The notes under the pieces: model-generated | Databases searched by the model: none | What the model was told of the DNA's origin: nothing | The model's input: only the letters and a program-made list of their open reading frames with translations | Assembly: GCF_963678635.1 (NCBI RefSeq) | Contig: NC_087063.1 | Span: 52,155,220 to 52,219,219, forward strand | DNA length: 64,000 nucleotides | Direction: 5' to 3' | From: Symsagittifera roscoffensis | Taxonomy: Eukaryota; Xenacoelomorpha; Acoela; Convolutidae | Program-made: the position numbers and the translations under genes | Shown here: piece by piece, positions 1-12,493 of the stretch | Numbering within the stretch: position 1 is the stretch's first letter | Layout of the letters: the number at the start of each line of letters is the position of its first letter

Positions 1-485
1 TTGTGATACTCGATTTTATAGGGAAAACGAAAAATTGGAAAAAAAAGAAAAACATGCCCGAAAGCAATCTTCCTCCCCAGTATCAGTGTTTGGAACAGTT
101 AGGATTTCGCATATACAAAAAACATTTTGACTAATCAAATTCACGATATTTACCTGCCCATAAAAACCCTTTAGTTTGATTTTAATAATACATTTTGGGA
201 TTCATAAAAACAATGTTAAAGTTTAAATTTTTGACAAAATAGCAGGCGCTTTTTTGATAATTTTGCTTTGGCTTTTTCAGTGTGTTTGGTTTAGATATTT
301 TGAAAGCGATACCTACCCGAAAAATTGGCTTAAATTGTTTTAATCAAATCACATAATAAAAGAGCTGAGATTCAGCAGTTTTTTCGTCACAGAGAAAAAT
401 TAAATTTTGGAAAAAATGTTGCTCCTTGTTTATACTGGAAGAGTATTAAGGATGCTTGAAAAAACGTACAGCAGTGACAGCTTCA
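1..485 (+). repeat. Repeat block Z, copy 1 (long form, cut by window edge)
   Basis: AT-rich non-coding repeat that recurs almost unchanged at about 9,286-9,785 and in a shorter, more diverged form at about 2,431-2,820 and 12,061-12,490. Recognisable words are the start around 'gatactcgattttatagg', 'cctccccagtatcagtg' and a tail about 'agctgagattcagcag'. The long form always lies directly upstream of an LTR-like block, and the short form directly upstream of a gag-like block. I see no coding capacity. It could be part of the internal leader of the Gypsy-like family or an independent repeat caught in it. Confidence 0.6.
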
Positions 486-1164
486 AACCGATACAAGTAT
501 ATTTTTGTATACAGTTAAATCCTCGATAATCATCACTTTAAAATACTTAGAACTAACCAATCATGATCCATGACTAAAACTTACAATAAAATGTAAGGCT
601 GAAACTATTTATGGCTTCAGCCAAAAAGAATAAGTTTAATTTAGCAAACAGTTGCATGTCTCTTGATTGTAGCCTCGCAACAACAGCAGATTACACTCGA
701 TCTAATAAGTTACACAAATCTATCCGGTTGAAAGTAAGGTACAGACGGTATACCTTATCCGAAGTTACTCTCTGAGAAAGTCACAAGCATTTAAATTCAT
801 CTGGTGCGACCAAATGAGTCTCGAACAGACCTCTACTATTTTCAATTTAGCAAAAATAAAATGGAATAGACAAATTAGATCAAAAACGTTCAACAAAACG
901 ATAAGTCAAATTAACGATAATATAAGCTTATTTCTACGTCTCAATGCGTTTAATCGATTCAAACGGATAATGAGGCTGACACCAGGTCAGAATCGAGACG
1001 ACATGCCGCATCTCTAAATCGTAGAACAAAAAGCAGACTACAACGACAAAACTTCTACAAGACTATTTATGCATTTTCACTCATTAATGTGAAATGCAAA
1101 ATAGAACAGTAAGATTCTTTCAAAGACGTTTATCTCACCACGATGCATAATTAGTGATTAAAAT
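486..1164 (+). repeat. LTR-like/leader block of the Gypsy-like family, copy 1, with primer-binding site
   Basis: Contains 'aactaaccaatcatgatcc' and 'cagacggtataccttatcc', which recur at about 4,297, 9,797 and 23,700 on the plus strand and, inverted, at about 33,220-33,500 and 62,890-63,175. At 802 a TGG-initiated stretch (TGGTGCGACC, continuing to TCTCGAAC at about 826) looks like a primer-binding site. Its reverse complement ends in CCA and holds a GTTCGA T-loop word at roughly the right distance, as in a tRNA 3' end. So the LTR would end just before 801. The LTR 5' edge cannot be fixed. The rest (828-1,164) is untranslated leader repeated in the other copies. A 67-codon reading frame in it is not supported by other copies. 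Confidence 0.6.
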
Positions 1165-2430
1165 TAAATCCAGTCGACACAAAAATTTTCCATTAATAAT
1201 GTTGACTCCGTTCGATCGTGTCGACCAAATCATGAGTCGCAAGCCTCAGCCCGGGATTTCGGTATGACGGATAGGCGTAGGTTCAGAACTTCCATAAAAC
1301 TGAAGAGAGCATGTTGGCGTAACCTTTGTAGTCCTCCGAAAATGCGGGGTACTGAAAATAATGAGACCAGTCAACAGAAAACTGGGAAACTGGTGAAATC
1401 AAAAACCCCGAAAAAAAAATTTCAAATTGTTATATATATATTTAATTTTAATTTTGTTTAATCATTGACCCGTTTTGGTATGAAGTCGAATTTAAGATAA
1501 TTGGATCAATGTTTTTTCTATGATGCTCGGAAGACTCTAAAGCAAAATTTGTTTAATTTTTAAAGCCAAACTACTTTTTTAAGACAACTTCCGCATTTGT
1601 TTTTCAGACAACTTCTTTAAAAATCAAAATGCATATCCCATTCTACTACAACTTCAACCTTTGTTTCACTTCTTCAAAGTAGTGTCGGTAGGCATAAATG
1701 TTTACAGTTGTTCTCAATACTATACCCAACAGAGAGTTGGAAAAGAGTTATGAAAGCAAAGAAAAAACACTGACTTGTTTCGTTAAAAGTTTTCAATTTT
1801 CAAATAAAAAGCCTCATAGCGCTTCAACTTTTAACTTAGGGCTAATTTGTCAGCAACACAATTTGATAATATTAACTCAATATGAGACAAATGGATTATT
1901 ATGTAAAACTTTTGTTCTGCTGGGAAATCTGAAAAGTAAAACTTTTTTTTCATAAAAGTGTCCATCACGTTTTTTGTGATTTTTACGTTTTTGCTATCCT
2001 GTAACGGAGTTTGCTTTACTTACTTCACAGAAATGGCCGCAACTTGATAATAAAGAAAAAATCAATCCGCGGAAATTGATTTTTTTTTCTCAAAGACAAG
2101 CAAGCTAAATATTACCAAGGCCTAAAGGAAAGTTTTCACTACGTTCATGACTTTTAAAAATGAATGAAGAAAAAATTGAAGAAAATCAAAAAGTGTTTTT
2201 TCTAAGATCTTATTTTTGTCCACATCTTTTTTTATTTTTCAGACGAGGTCTTTTGTCAAGTTTTTGCTCAGTAAAATTGAATTTTAACATTAGTTGATTG
2301 CTTAGTTGCTCAGTTAGACTGAAGCTCAAAAATTTGAATTTTTTTAAAGTGCAGTTTCTTAAAATTTTCTTAAAATTTTCGAATCACGATTGAAAACGCT
2401 TTATTAAAATATGTCAGTGTACTGATTCTG
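1165..2430 (+). repeat. Repeat block S/A, copy 1
   Basis: Block recurring at 7,674-9,285 and 10,415-12,060, with a fragment split by the Pao insertion near 25.15-25.32 and 32.66-32.83 kb. It begins near 'gtcgac' and holds 'gcctcagcccggg'. It then has a reading frame segment around 1,720-1,955 containing 'KSYESKEKTLTCFVK' and 'LGLICQQ', which is shared with copy 3 (11,306-11,551). Compared with copy 3, this copy lacks about 300 bp holding the start of the longer 121-codon frame. The block is absent from the leader of copy 2 (4.6-5.28 kb), so it behaves like an optional insertion. I do not recognise a function. Confidence 0.55.
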
Positions 2431-2822
2431 ATGAATATTCATGATACCCGATTTTACAGTGAAAAACAAGCCCGTTTGGAACAGTAAGGATTTCGCCTAT
2501 TCAAAACAAATTTTTACTAGGCAAAATTTAAAATTTAGATAACTCGTGGATGAATACCTGCCCATAACAATCCTTTAGTTTGAGTTTAAAAGCACGTTTT
2601 GGGATTCACAAAAACAATGTTAAAGTTTATATTTTTGACAAATTGGCGGGCGAATTTTTGATAATTTTGCTCTGGCTTTTTTTAGCGTATTGTGTTTAGA
2701 TAATTTGATAGCAATAATTACCTTATAAATATGCTTAAAGTTTTAATAATCATCTCACTTAATAAAAAAGCTGATATTCAGCAAATTTTTCGTCACAGAG
2801 AAAGTTTAAATTTTTCATTTAA
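2431..2822 (+). repeat. Repeat block Z, copy 2 (short form)
   Basis: Begins at 'gatacccgattttacag' and matches 12,061-12,490 best. It lies between the S/A block and the first gag-like block. Non-coding. Confidence 0.55.
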
Positions 2823-4281
2823 AATCAGATTATCAAGGCTGTATTTGGATATTTAAACTTCAAATCAATAATTCTAAGTTTTTATCCAAAATCTTAACTC
2901 CATATAAATATGATCATCCACATTTTTCTCAACATTTAAAAAAAATTCAACCCCACCTCTTAGAACTAGTGTCCAACGACCTCAATCATCAATTGTTTTT
3001 CCATTCCTTGTCTACGATCCAGGGTTACTTGAAATTTTTTCAAGTACTAACCATTGTAATTGGGCTAAACTGTGAAGAGATCCGCTTATTCACCTTTCAC
3101 TTGAACCTTATCTCCTAATTGACCCATTTTTCGAAGAAATATTGGAACTAGTAAGAACTTTAAAAAAAGTATCTGTGAATGTGTACTTGTGTTCTAATGA
3201 TATCTGAACCTTGTGGATTGATTTACTAGTCTCCAAACCTTGATCACAAATTGAACGTCAACTAAGAACGACTAAAATGTTGATAACATTACACGCAGGA
3301 ACAGTAAAAATTCGAGACTTGTTCCGAAAAATAAACAGTTCATGTAAATTAGAATTCCCAGATGTAAAATCAGAAGACAATTACTCGACCGTTAATAAAC
3401 TCAAACCATTGCATTTTCACACTCAAATTTTTATCATCAAATTCTTCCAATCAACTATTGCATCGAATACAAACAGATGATGTAAAATTAGGTTTTTCAA
3501 AAGTTTTTTAAAGAGTCTAACAAAAATATCGGAAATCAAAACTCACGAAGAGCAAACTCAATCTTCACCAATAATGTTCCCTCCATCTTTTATTGTTACA
3601 TTTCAATATTGGAGACAAAAGAAACTTTTTTTTTGTATCTCCACCACACATATCTCGACACGCACTAGTAAAACAAAAATTTAACCTCTTCTCAGCTTTT
3701 TCAGACTCCATTCGCAAAACACTCACTGACATTGAAATTTCTCAAATAGTTGAAGCCGATCTACAAAGATTCCTAGCATGGTTTATTATAGATTACCTCC
3801 AACATAATCTAGAATTAAGTGCAAGAGCCAGAAAAATTTTTTTGATCACAAAATGACAAAGAAATAATGCTGGCAGTCGAAACAAATCACGTGTGGGACC
3901 CAGATTGGTTCCACTTTTATTTAAAAAAATTAATAAAAATACTTAAAAAAACAGTTAACAAGCGACAACACAAAGTTAAAGTACAACTAATTGTTTAAAA
4001 ATAATTGTTCAAGTTTGACGATCAGTTATACACAAGAAAAACTAAAGGGAATCACGAATCGCACGCAACAAGGTCGCACGCAACCTCCTTCACATTTAGT
4101 AAACGAAGAATTTGTTGATACACTACTCATACCAACACAACAAATTAATTCACCAAAAAGTTTTCCAATGACAACACCATACAACAAAATTAATACTCCG
4201 TTTCTACCAACAACAATAAAATCAACAGTTAAACCATCAGTTGCTCCAAATCATTCAGAAATAGATTTTCCTCTAGCTTAA
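2823..4281 (+). pseudogene. gag-like pseudogene of the Gypsy-like family, copy 1
   Basis: Decayed structural-protein region. It opens with 'cagattatcaaggctg', a word also found at 5,307, 12,502 and, inverted, at the head of each right-arm gag region (48.7, 52.9, 58.5 and 62.77 kb). Two short open stretches survive. One at 3,593-3,856 includes 'DIEISQIVEADLQRFLAW'. The other at 3,991-4,281 is Pro/Thr-rich with 'PTTIKSTVKPSVAPNH'. Both recur in gag copy 2, and the order matches the inverted right-arm copies. Stops and frameshifts separate them. In LTR elements Gag forms the particle that packages the RNA. The assignment to gag rests on position and on homology to the right-arm region that precedes a recognisable gag core and zinc knuckle. 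Confidence 0.55.
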
Positions 4282-4296
4282 AACAAATCTTTTTCG

Positions 4297-4980
4297 TGTC
4301 CAGTTATATCCTCGATAATCATCACTGTAAAATACTTAGAACTAACCAATCATGATCCATGACTAAAACTTACAATACATTGTAACGCTGAATGTATTTA
4401 TGGATTCAGCCAAAGAAGAATAAATTTAATTTAGCAAACAGCTGCCTGTTTCTTGATTGTAGCCTCGCAACAATACCAGCATACACTAGATCTATTAAAA
4501 TGCCCAGATCTATCTATTGAAAATGAGATAGCGTGACAAACAGACGGTATACCTTATCCAAAGTTACTCTTTGCGATAATCACAAGCATTTAAACTCATC
4601 TGGTGCAACTAAATGAGTCTCGAACTGACCTCTACTAATTAAGATTTAGCAAAAACAAAGTAGAATAGACAAGTTAGATCGAAAATGCTCAACAAAATGA
4701 TAATTCAAATTGACGATAACATAAGCTGATTTCTACGTCTCAAAACGTCTAATCGATTCAAACGAATAAAAAGGCTGACCCAGGACGAAATGCCAAATCG
4801 CTATATTGTGAAACGAAAAAACAGACTACAACAACTTATCCTCTACAAGACTATTTATGCAGTACATTTTCACTCACAAATATGAATTGCAAAATGTTAC
4901 AGTAAGATTCTTTGAAAGACGTATCTCTCACCACGATGCATAATAAATAATTGCAACAAAATGCAGTCGACAAAGTTTTT
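4297..4980 (+). repeat. LTR-like/leader block, copy 2, with primer-binding site
   Basis: Second plus-strand copy of the block at 486. The shared stretch begins at 'cagttatatcctcg' and the putative primer-binding site (TGGTGCAACT...) starts at 4,601. It carries a few substitutions relative to the copies at 802 and 10,096. The leader behind it runs to about 4,970 without the S/A and Z blocks. Confidence 0.55.
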
Positions 4981-5282
4981 TCCATCTGCCTCAGAAACTT
5001 TCAAATCTACGTTAACTTTGTAAAAAAAATCTTAATATTTTCATATTTTTTCAAAAAATCAAAAACACAAAAATTAGTTAGTTAAGTTTTTGTGATCGTT
5101 TTTTTGAAATAAAATGTTCTTTGCTTCCCGAAGACTTCTTCTGAATTTTTTCTTTGTCACCTAAAACAACAAAAATAATTTAGAACAACGAACCTCGGTT
5201 AAAACTCAAATGTTAACAAATTTTTATATTATTTGAACTTTTATAAAAATTTCCTTAAGGCCTGTCTTTTTTTAAATTGAAC
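4981..5282 (+). other. Unassigned AT-rich stretch
   Basis: About 300 bp between leader copy 2 and gag copy 2, rich in T and A runs. I see no gene and no repeat partner elsewhere in the window. Confidence 0.4.
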
Positions 5283-7345
5283 CTTAATTTTATTCATTCA
5301 AATTCAGATTATCAAGGCTGTTGTTGGATCTTTAAACTTCAAATCTATAACTTTAAGTTTTTATTCATAATATTAACTTCATATAAATATGATCATCAAA
5401 AATTACCTTAGATCACTTTTAAAAAACCCAACCAGACCTCTTAGAACTAGTGTCCAACGACCTCAAACATCAATTGTTTTTCCGTTCCTTGTCTACGATC
5501 CAGGGTTACTTGAAATTTTTTCAAATACCAACCATTGTAATTGGGCTAAACTGTGAAGAGATCCGCTTATTCACCTTTCACTTGAACCTTATCTCCTAAT
5601 TGACCCAATTTTCGAAGAAACCTTGGAACTAGTAAGAACTTAAAGAGTATCTAACGACCTACTTGTATTCTATTGATATCTGGACCTGGTGGGTTGATTT
5701 ACTAGTCTCCAACCCTTGATCACAAATTGAGAGGCAACTAAGAACGACTAAGACTACTCAGATGTAGATAACATTACACATCAGAACAGTAAACAAGTTT
5801 TCTAACGAGACTTGTTCCAAACTTTATACAACTGATGTAAGCCAAAACTTCCAGATGTAAAATCAGAAGACATTTATTTGACTATTAATGAATCACACTA
5901 TGGCATATTCACTCTCAAAATTGTATCATCAATTTTGTCCAATCAACTATTACATCGAATACAAACAGCTGATGTAGGATTAAATTTTTCAGAAGTTTTG
6001 AAAGAATCTAAAAAATATCTGAAATAAAAGCTCACGAAGAGCAAACTCAATCTTCACAAATGATGTTTTCCCCATCTGTTATACTTATGTTTCAATATTG
6101 GAGACGAATGAACTTTTTTTTGTATTTCCACCACACATATCTCAACACAAACTACTTAGACGAAAAATTAACCTTTTCTCAGCGTTTTCAGACTCCATTC
6201 GCAAAACAATCACTGACATTGAAATTTCACAAAACAGTTAAAGCCGATCTACAAAGACTCCTAGCATGGTTTGTTATAGATTACTTCCAACATATTCTAG
6301 ATTTAATTGCAAGAGCCAGAAGAAAATTTTTGATCACAAAGTGACAAGGAAACATTGCTAGCAGATGAAACAAATTACGCATGGGGACCAGATTGTTTCC
6401 ACGTTTTAATTTTTAATTAAAAAAATTACATAAAAATTACTTAAAAAACAGTTCACATCGACAACACAAAGTTAAATTAAAACTAATTGTTTGAAAAGAA
6501 TTGTTTAAGTTCGAAATTCAGTTATTCACAAGAAAAACTAAACGGAACAAAGATTCGCACGCAACAAGGTACTCAACCGCCTTCACTTTTAGTAAACAAA
6601 GAATTTGTTGAAACAATACTCATAACAACACAATAAGTTGATTCACCTAAAAAATTTCCAATGACAACACCATACAACATAATTAATACTCCGTTTCTAC
6701 CAACAACTTTAATATCAACAGTTAGACCATCAGTTGCTCCAAAACATCCAGAAATAGATTATCAAACCAATAGACCAAGGACTAAAAAACGCCCGTTGAA
6801 CAAGTCAAAACATACAGACGGAAATAAATTTCCAAAAAATATTTTTGATTTTTTACCAATAATAATAAAAACAATCCAAGAGCTTGACCACATATTACAA
6901 CACAACATCTAACTTAAGATCAAAATTTTACTCAGTAAGTAACAAAAAATCCAAAAACTCAATCTGTAATTTTTACTGATATGAGATAAATATTAAATCA
7001 TGGATGACTGAATGGCCTATATACATTTAAAAAAAGGACTTAAATAACAGACGATTCAATAGAAAACAACCAGATAACTCAGAAAATGTAGAAAACTCTC
7101 ATCAAATTGAGCAAAAGTACAATAAAACCATCGAAAAAACAGTTGATCGACATAGATTATTTACCAAAGGAAAACGCCATTGGAAAATGGAAAATACCAA
7201 GGGAACAATATAGAAAACACCAATGGAATGTCATCTTTTTTTTCGATGAAAACTGACTCATACAATAGACAATTCAACAGAAACCAATCAAATTATTCAG
7301 AAGATGAAGAAGTTTTTCGTTAAACTCAACAACATCCCAATATTA
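5283..7345 (+). pseudogene. gag-like pseudogene of the Gypsy-like family, copy 2
   Basis: Same order of blocks as copy 1 but longer. It holds the 'cagattatcaaggctg' head, an open stretch at 6,060-6,344 with 'ADLQRLLAWFVIDYFQH', and one at 6,661-6,912 beginning 'MTTPYNIINTPFLPTTLIS' and continuing into a Lys-rich part. A degraded stretch to about 7,340 encodes a Asn/Gln-rich, acidic-ended segment. That tail resembles the right-arm segment ending 'RSQPHYSEEED', so the copy reaches further toward the Gag C-terminus than copy 1. Frame breaks lie between all segments, so no product is expected. Confidence 0.55.
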
Positions 7346-7673
7346 ATGGACATAGACAAATTAGAATGGACAAATTAGATCAAAAACGCTCAATTAAATG
7401 ACAAATCAAACAAAGATAACATTAGCTTATTTCTATGTATCGAAACGTCTAATCGATTCAAACGGATAACAAGGCTGATACCAGGTCTTAATCAAGCCAA
7501 TATGCCGCATCTCTACATCGTGAAACAAAAAAGCAGACTACAACAACTAATCCTCTACAAGACTATTTATGCATTTTCACTCATTAATATGAATTGCAAA
7601 ATAGAACAGTAAGAATCTTTCAAAGGCGTATATCTCACCATGATGCATAATTAGTAATGAAAATAAAATCCAG
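7346..7673 (+). repeat. Leader fragment lacking its LTR
   Basis: Matches the leader part of copy 1 (about 860-1,160), including 'gacaaattagatcaaaaacg' and the 'ctacaagactatttatgc' region. It joins directly to the gag copy 2 tail without an LTR-like block or primer-binding site. This points to deletion or unequal exchange at the junction. Confidence 0.5.
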
Positions 7674-9285
7674 TCGACAAAAAATTTTCCTTCTATAATG
7701 TTCTTTCGACCGTCTTAATTTGCGACGAAAATCGGACTCCAGTCGAACGTGTCGATCAAATCATGAGTCGCACACCTCAGCCCGGGTTTCCGGTATATTG
7801 GATAGGCTTATGTTCAGAACTTCCATAAAACTGAAGAGAACATGATGGCGTCATCTTTGTAGTCCTCAGAAATAGCGGGGTACTCAAAACAGTGAGACCA
7901 ATCAACGAAAAATTGGGAAACTGTTGAAATCAAAAAACCCGAAAAAAACTACAAACTTTTCAAATGTTTAAATATATTTAATTTTGATTTTGTTTAAACC
8001 CGTGACCCGTTTTGAGATAATTGGAGCAGTATTTTTTCGCTAATGCTCGGAAGACTTGAAAGCAAAATTTGTTTGACTTTTAAAGCCAAACTACATTTTT
8101 AAGACCACTTCCGCATTTGTTTTTCAGACCACTTCTGTAAAACTCAAAAATGCATATCCCATTCTCAAAACTGATCAACAAGTAACCAAGAAAAATAACC
8201 AGTCTGGGTTTTCTGGGTGATTTGACTGTAGAGAAAATTGATAACTTGTTTTTACATCTTCCAAAAAACCTTGATAATGACTCGACAAACTAAAGCAGCG
8301 AGGAAAGCAGTGATAACTTGACATAAGTTGCAAAAATCACTAAGATTGCAATTTATCGGAAAAAAATGCTCAAAAACAAAAAATTCCTTTTCATGAAATT
8401 GGAGTTGCAATGATCAAATACAACGGAGATCTAGTTCGTGCTCAGAAATTGTCAAGTAGCAGTGCAACTAGCACAAAAAAATTGAACCACACTTACAAAA
8501 ACTACAACATTTTTTTCATTACTTCAAAGTAGTGTCGGTAGGCATAAACGTTTACAGTTTTTCTCAATAGTAGAGCTAACAGAGAGTTGGAAAAGAGTTA
8601 TGAATGCAAAGAAAAAGACCTTTGTTCATTAAAAGCTTTCAATTTTCAAGTAAAAGGCCTCCTAGCTCTTTAAATTTTAAGGCTAAACTCTGAGCAATAC
8701 ATTTTGATAACATTAACTCAGTTCGAGACAAATGAATCAATACGTAATATTTTTGTTCCGCTGTGAAATCTGAAAAGTAAAATTATTTTTCGAAAATATA
8801 AGTCAGTAAAGTTTCTTACGATTTGTACGTTTTTGCTATCCAATAACGGAGTTTGCTTTCCTTTCTTCAAAAGAAATGGCGTGAACCTAAGAATGAAGAA
8901 AAAATCAATCCGCGAAAATTGAAATTTGAGCGTGAACAATGACTGAAGAAAAAAATGAAAAAAAAAAGTTTTTTTTCTAAGATCTTATATTTGTCACATC
9001 TTTTTTTTATTTTTCAAAAGAGGTTTATTGTCAAGAGAAAACATTAATTGAAGCATCCATAGTTAATTTTTGCTCAGTAAAAATAATTTTTCTTTGCCTA
9101 ATTGAACAAGGTTGCTGGATATAACAAACAATGTTTGATCGCTTCAGTTGCTCAGTTAGACTGAAGCTCAAAAATTTGAAAAAAGTTTTTTTTTAATGCA
9201 GTTTCTCAAAAATTTCTAGAACTTTTTGAATCACGACAAAAAACGCTTTTTTTGTCATAAAACAATTGACTGATTCTGATGACTA
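7674..9285 (+). repeat. Repeat block S/A, copy 2
   Basis: Full-length type of the S/A block. S words ('cctcagcccggg', 'ctgaagagaacatg') lie at 7,674-7,960. The A part at 8,100-9,285 includes a decayed version of the 121-codon frame (about 8,270-8,620), broken by a frameshift near 8,370. A downstream minus-strand reading frame of 73 codons is not shared by other copies and is probably chance. Confidence 0.5.
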
Positions 9286-9789
9286 TTTGTGATACCCGAT
9301 TTTATAGGGAAAACGAAAAAGAAGAAAAAAAGTAAAACATGCCCGAAAGCAATCTTCCTCCCCAGTATCAGTGTTTGGAACAGTTAGGATTTCGCATATA
9401 CAAAAAATATTTTGACTAATCAAATTCACGATGTTTACCTGCCCATAAAAACCCTCTAGTTTGATTTTAATTATACATTTTGGGATTCATAAAAACAATG
9501 TTAAAGTTTAAATTTTTGACAAAATAGCAGGCGCTTTTTTGATAATTTTGCTTTGGCTTTTTCAGTGTATTTGGTTTAGATATTTTGAAAGCGAGACCTA
9601 CCCAAAAAACTGGCTTAAATTGTTTTAATCAAATCACATAATAAAAGACCTGATATTCAGCAGTTTTTTCGTCCCAGAGAAAAATTAAATTTTGGAAAAA
9701 ATGTTGCTCCTTGTTTATACTGGAAGAGTATTAAGGATGTTTGAAAAAACGTACAGCAGTGACAGCTTCGAACCGATACAAGTATATTT
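9286..9789 (+). repeat. Repeat block Z, copy 3 (long form)
   Basis: Near-identical to 1-485, including the LTR-proximal word 'gtacagcagtgacagcttc'. Together with the following blocks it marks the start of the second unit of the 9.3-kb direct duplication. Confidence 0.6.
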
Positions 9790-9796
9790 TTTATAC

Positions 9797-10414
9797 AGTT
9801 ATATCCTCGATAATCATCACTTTAAAATACTTAGAACTAACCAATCATGATCCATGACTAAAACTTACAATAAAATGTAAGGCTGAAACTATTTATGGCT
9901 TCAGCCAAAAAGAATAAATTTAATTTAGCAAACAGTTGCATGTCTCTTGATTGTAGCCTCGCAACAACACCAGTTTACACTAGATCTAAAAAGTTGCACA
10001 GTTCTATCCGGTTGAAAGTAAGATAGCCTGACGAACAGACGGTATACCTTATCCGAAGTTACTCTTTAAGAAAGTCACAAGCATTTAAATTCATCTGGTG
10101 CAACCAAATGGGTCTCGAACAGACCTCTACTAATTTCAATTTAGCAAAAATAAAATAGAATAGACAAAATAGATCAAAAACGCTCAACAAAACGGTAAGT
10201 CATGTTAACGATAACATAATGTAATTTCTACGTCCCAATACGTCTAATCGATTCAAAAGGATAATGAGGCTGACACCAGGTCAGAATCAAGACGACATGC
10301 CTCATCTCTTATTCGTAGAACAAAAAAGCAGACTACAACGACTAAACCTCTACAAGACTATTCATGCATTTTCACTCATTAATGTGAGTTGCAAAATAGA
10401 AGAGTAAGTTAAAT
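9797..10414 (+). repeat. LTR-like/leader block, copy 3, with primer-binding site
   Basis: Third plus-strand copy of the block at 486, with primer-binding-site-like TGGTGCAACC at 10,096. It is closest to copy 1, as expected from the 9.3-kb duplication. The leader after the site is somewhat shorter. Confidence 0.6.
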
Positions 10415-12060
10415 CCAGTCGACAAAAAATGTCCATCTATAATGTTCGTTCGACCGTCTAAACTTGCGACGAAAATTGGACTCTGTTCGGTCGTGTCGAC
10501 CAAATCATGAGTCGCAAACCTCAGCCAGGGATTTCGGTATAACGGATAGGCGTAGGTTCAGAACTCCCATAAAACTGAAGAGAGCATGTTGGCGTAATCT
10601 TTGTAGTCCTCAGAAATAGCGGGGTACTCAAAACAGTGAGACCAGTCAACAAACAATTGAGAAACTGTTGAATTCAAAATCCCGAAAAAAAACTACAAAC
10701 TTTTTCAAATGTTTAAATATATTTATTTTTAATTTTGTTTAAATACTTTTTGATATGAAGTCGATTTTGAGATAATTGGATCAGTATCTTTTCAATACTG
10801 CTCGGAAGACTTTTACAGCCAAACTACCTTTTTAAGACAACTTCGGTAAAAATCAAAAGGCATATCCCATTCTCAAAACTAATCAACAAGTAACCAAAAA
10901 AAATATCCAATTCGAGTTTGATCAATATTTGACTGGGTGATATGACTGTAAAAAAAGAGATAACTCCTTTTTATGAGTGCCAGAAACCTTGAAAACATAT
11001 GAACAAACTAAAGCAAGGAGGAAAGCACTGATAACTTGGCTTAAGTTGCAAAAATCACTAAGACTGCAATTTGTCGGAAAAAAAGCTCAAAAACAAAAAA
11101 TTCTTTTTTATGAAATTGGAGTTGCAATGATTAAATACAACGGAGATCTAGTTCGTGCTCAGAAATTGTCAAGTAGCAGTGTAAGTAGCACAAGAAGTTT
11201 TGACCAAACTCACAAAAAAACTACAACACTTATTTCACTTCTTCAAAGTAGTGTCGGTAGGCATAAACTTTTACAGTTGTTCTCAATAGTATATCCAACA
11301 GAGAGTTGGAAAAGAGTTATGAAAGCAAAGAAAAAACACTGACTTGTTTCGTTAAACGTTTTCAATTTTCAAAAACAGGGCCTCATAGCTCTTCAAATTT
11401 TAAGTTAGGGCTAATTTGTCAGCAATACATTTTGATAATATTAACTCAATATGAGACAAATGAATTAATACGTAAAATTTTTGTTCTGCTGAGAAATGTG
11501 AAAAGTAAAACATTTTTTTTCGAAAATAAAAGTCAATCACGTTTTTTGTGATTTTTAGGTTTTTGCTATCCAATAACGGAGTTTGCTTTACTTTCTTCAC
11601 AGAAATGGCCGCAACTTAATGAAGAAAAAATCAATCCGCGAAAAAGGATTTTTTTTTCTGAAAGACAAGCAAGCAAAATATCACCAAGGGCTAAATAAAG
11701 TTTTCACTACGTTCATGACTTTTAAAAATGAATGGAGAAAAATTTGAAGGAAATCAAAAAGTGTTTTTTCTAAGATCTTATTTTTGTCCACATCTTTTTT
11801 TATTTTTCAGACGAGGTCTCTTGTCAAGAAAACGTGAATTGAAGCTTCCATAGGTTGTTTTTGTTCAGTAAAATTAAAGTTTCTAGGCCTAACTGAACGA
11901 TGTTGCTTGACATAAGGAACATTAGTTGATTGCTTTAGTTGCTCAGTTAGACTGAAGCTCAAAAATTTGAAATTGTTTTGAAGTACAGTTTCTTGAAATT
12001 TTCTAAAAACTTTCGAATCACGATTGAAAACGCTTTATTTTTATATGTCAGTTTACTGAT
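10415..12060 (+). repeat. Repeat block S/A, copy 3, with a 121-codon reading frame
   Basis: Most complete S/A copy. The S part is 10,415-10,690. The A part holds an open frame at 10,977-11,342 (121 codons, Lys/Gln/Ser-rich, with 'YEIGVAMIKYNGDLVRAQKL'). It overlaps by 37 bp a second frame at 11,306-11,551 (81 codons, 'LGLICQQYILIILTQYE'). Similar peptide words can be read with breaks in copies 1 and 2, so the region was probably once coding. I recognise no domain. It could be a small gene of an independent transposon or a leader ORF of the LTR family. Confidence 0.45.
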
Positions 12061-12493
12061 TCTGATGAATATTTATGATACCCGATTTTACAGGGAAAAC
12101 GAAAAAGAAGAAAAAAAATAAAACAAGCCCGAAAACCATATTCCTCCCCAGTATCAGTGTTTTGGAACAGTAAGGGTTTCGCCTATTTAAAACAAATTTT
12201 GTTAGGCAAATTTTTGATAACTCGTGGATAAATACCTGCCCATAACATTCATTTAGTTTGATTTTAAAAGCATATTTTGGGATTCACAAAAACAATGTTA
12301 AAATTTATATTTTTGACAAATTGGCGCGCGTATTTTTGATATTTTTACTCGGGCTTTTTTTAGCGTATTGTGTTTAGATATTTTGAAAGCAATAATTGCC
12401 TTAAGAACGGGCTTAAAACTCTTAAAAAACTCACATAATAAAAGAGCTGATATTCAGCAGTTTTTTCGTCACAGAGAATGTTTAAGTTTTTCA
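12061..12493 (+). repeat. Repeat block Z, copy 4 (short form)
   Basis: Matches 2,431-2,822, including 'agcgtattgtgtttagata'. It lies directly upstream of gag copy 3. Confidence 0.55.
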
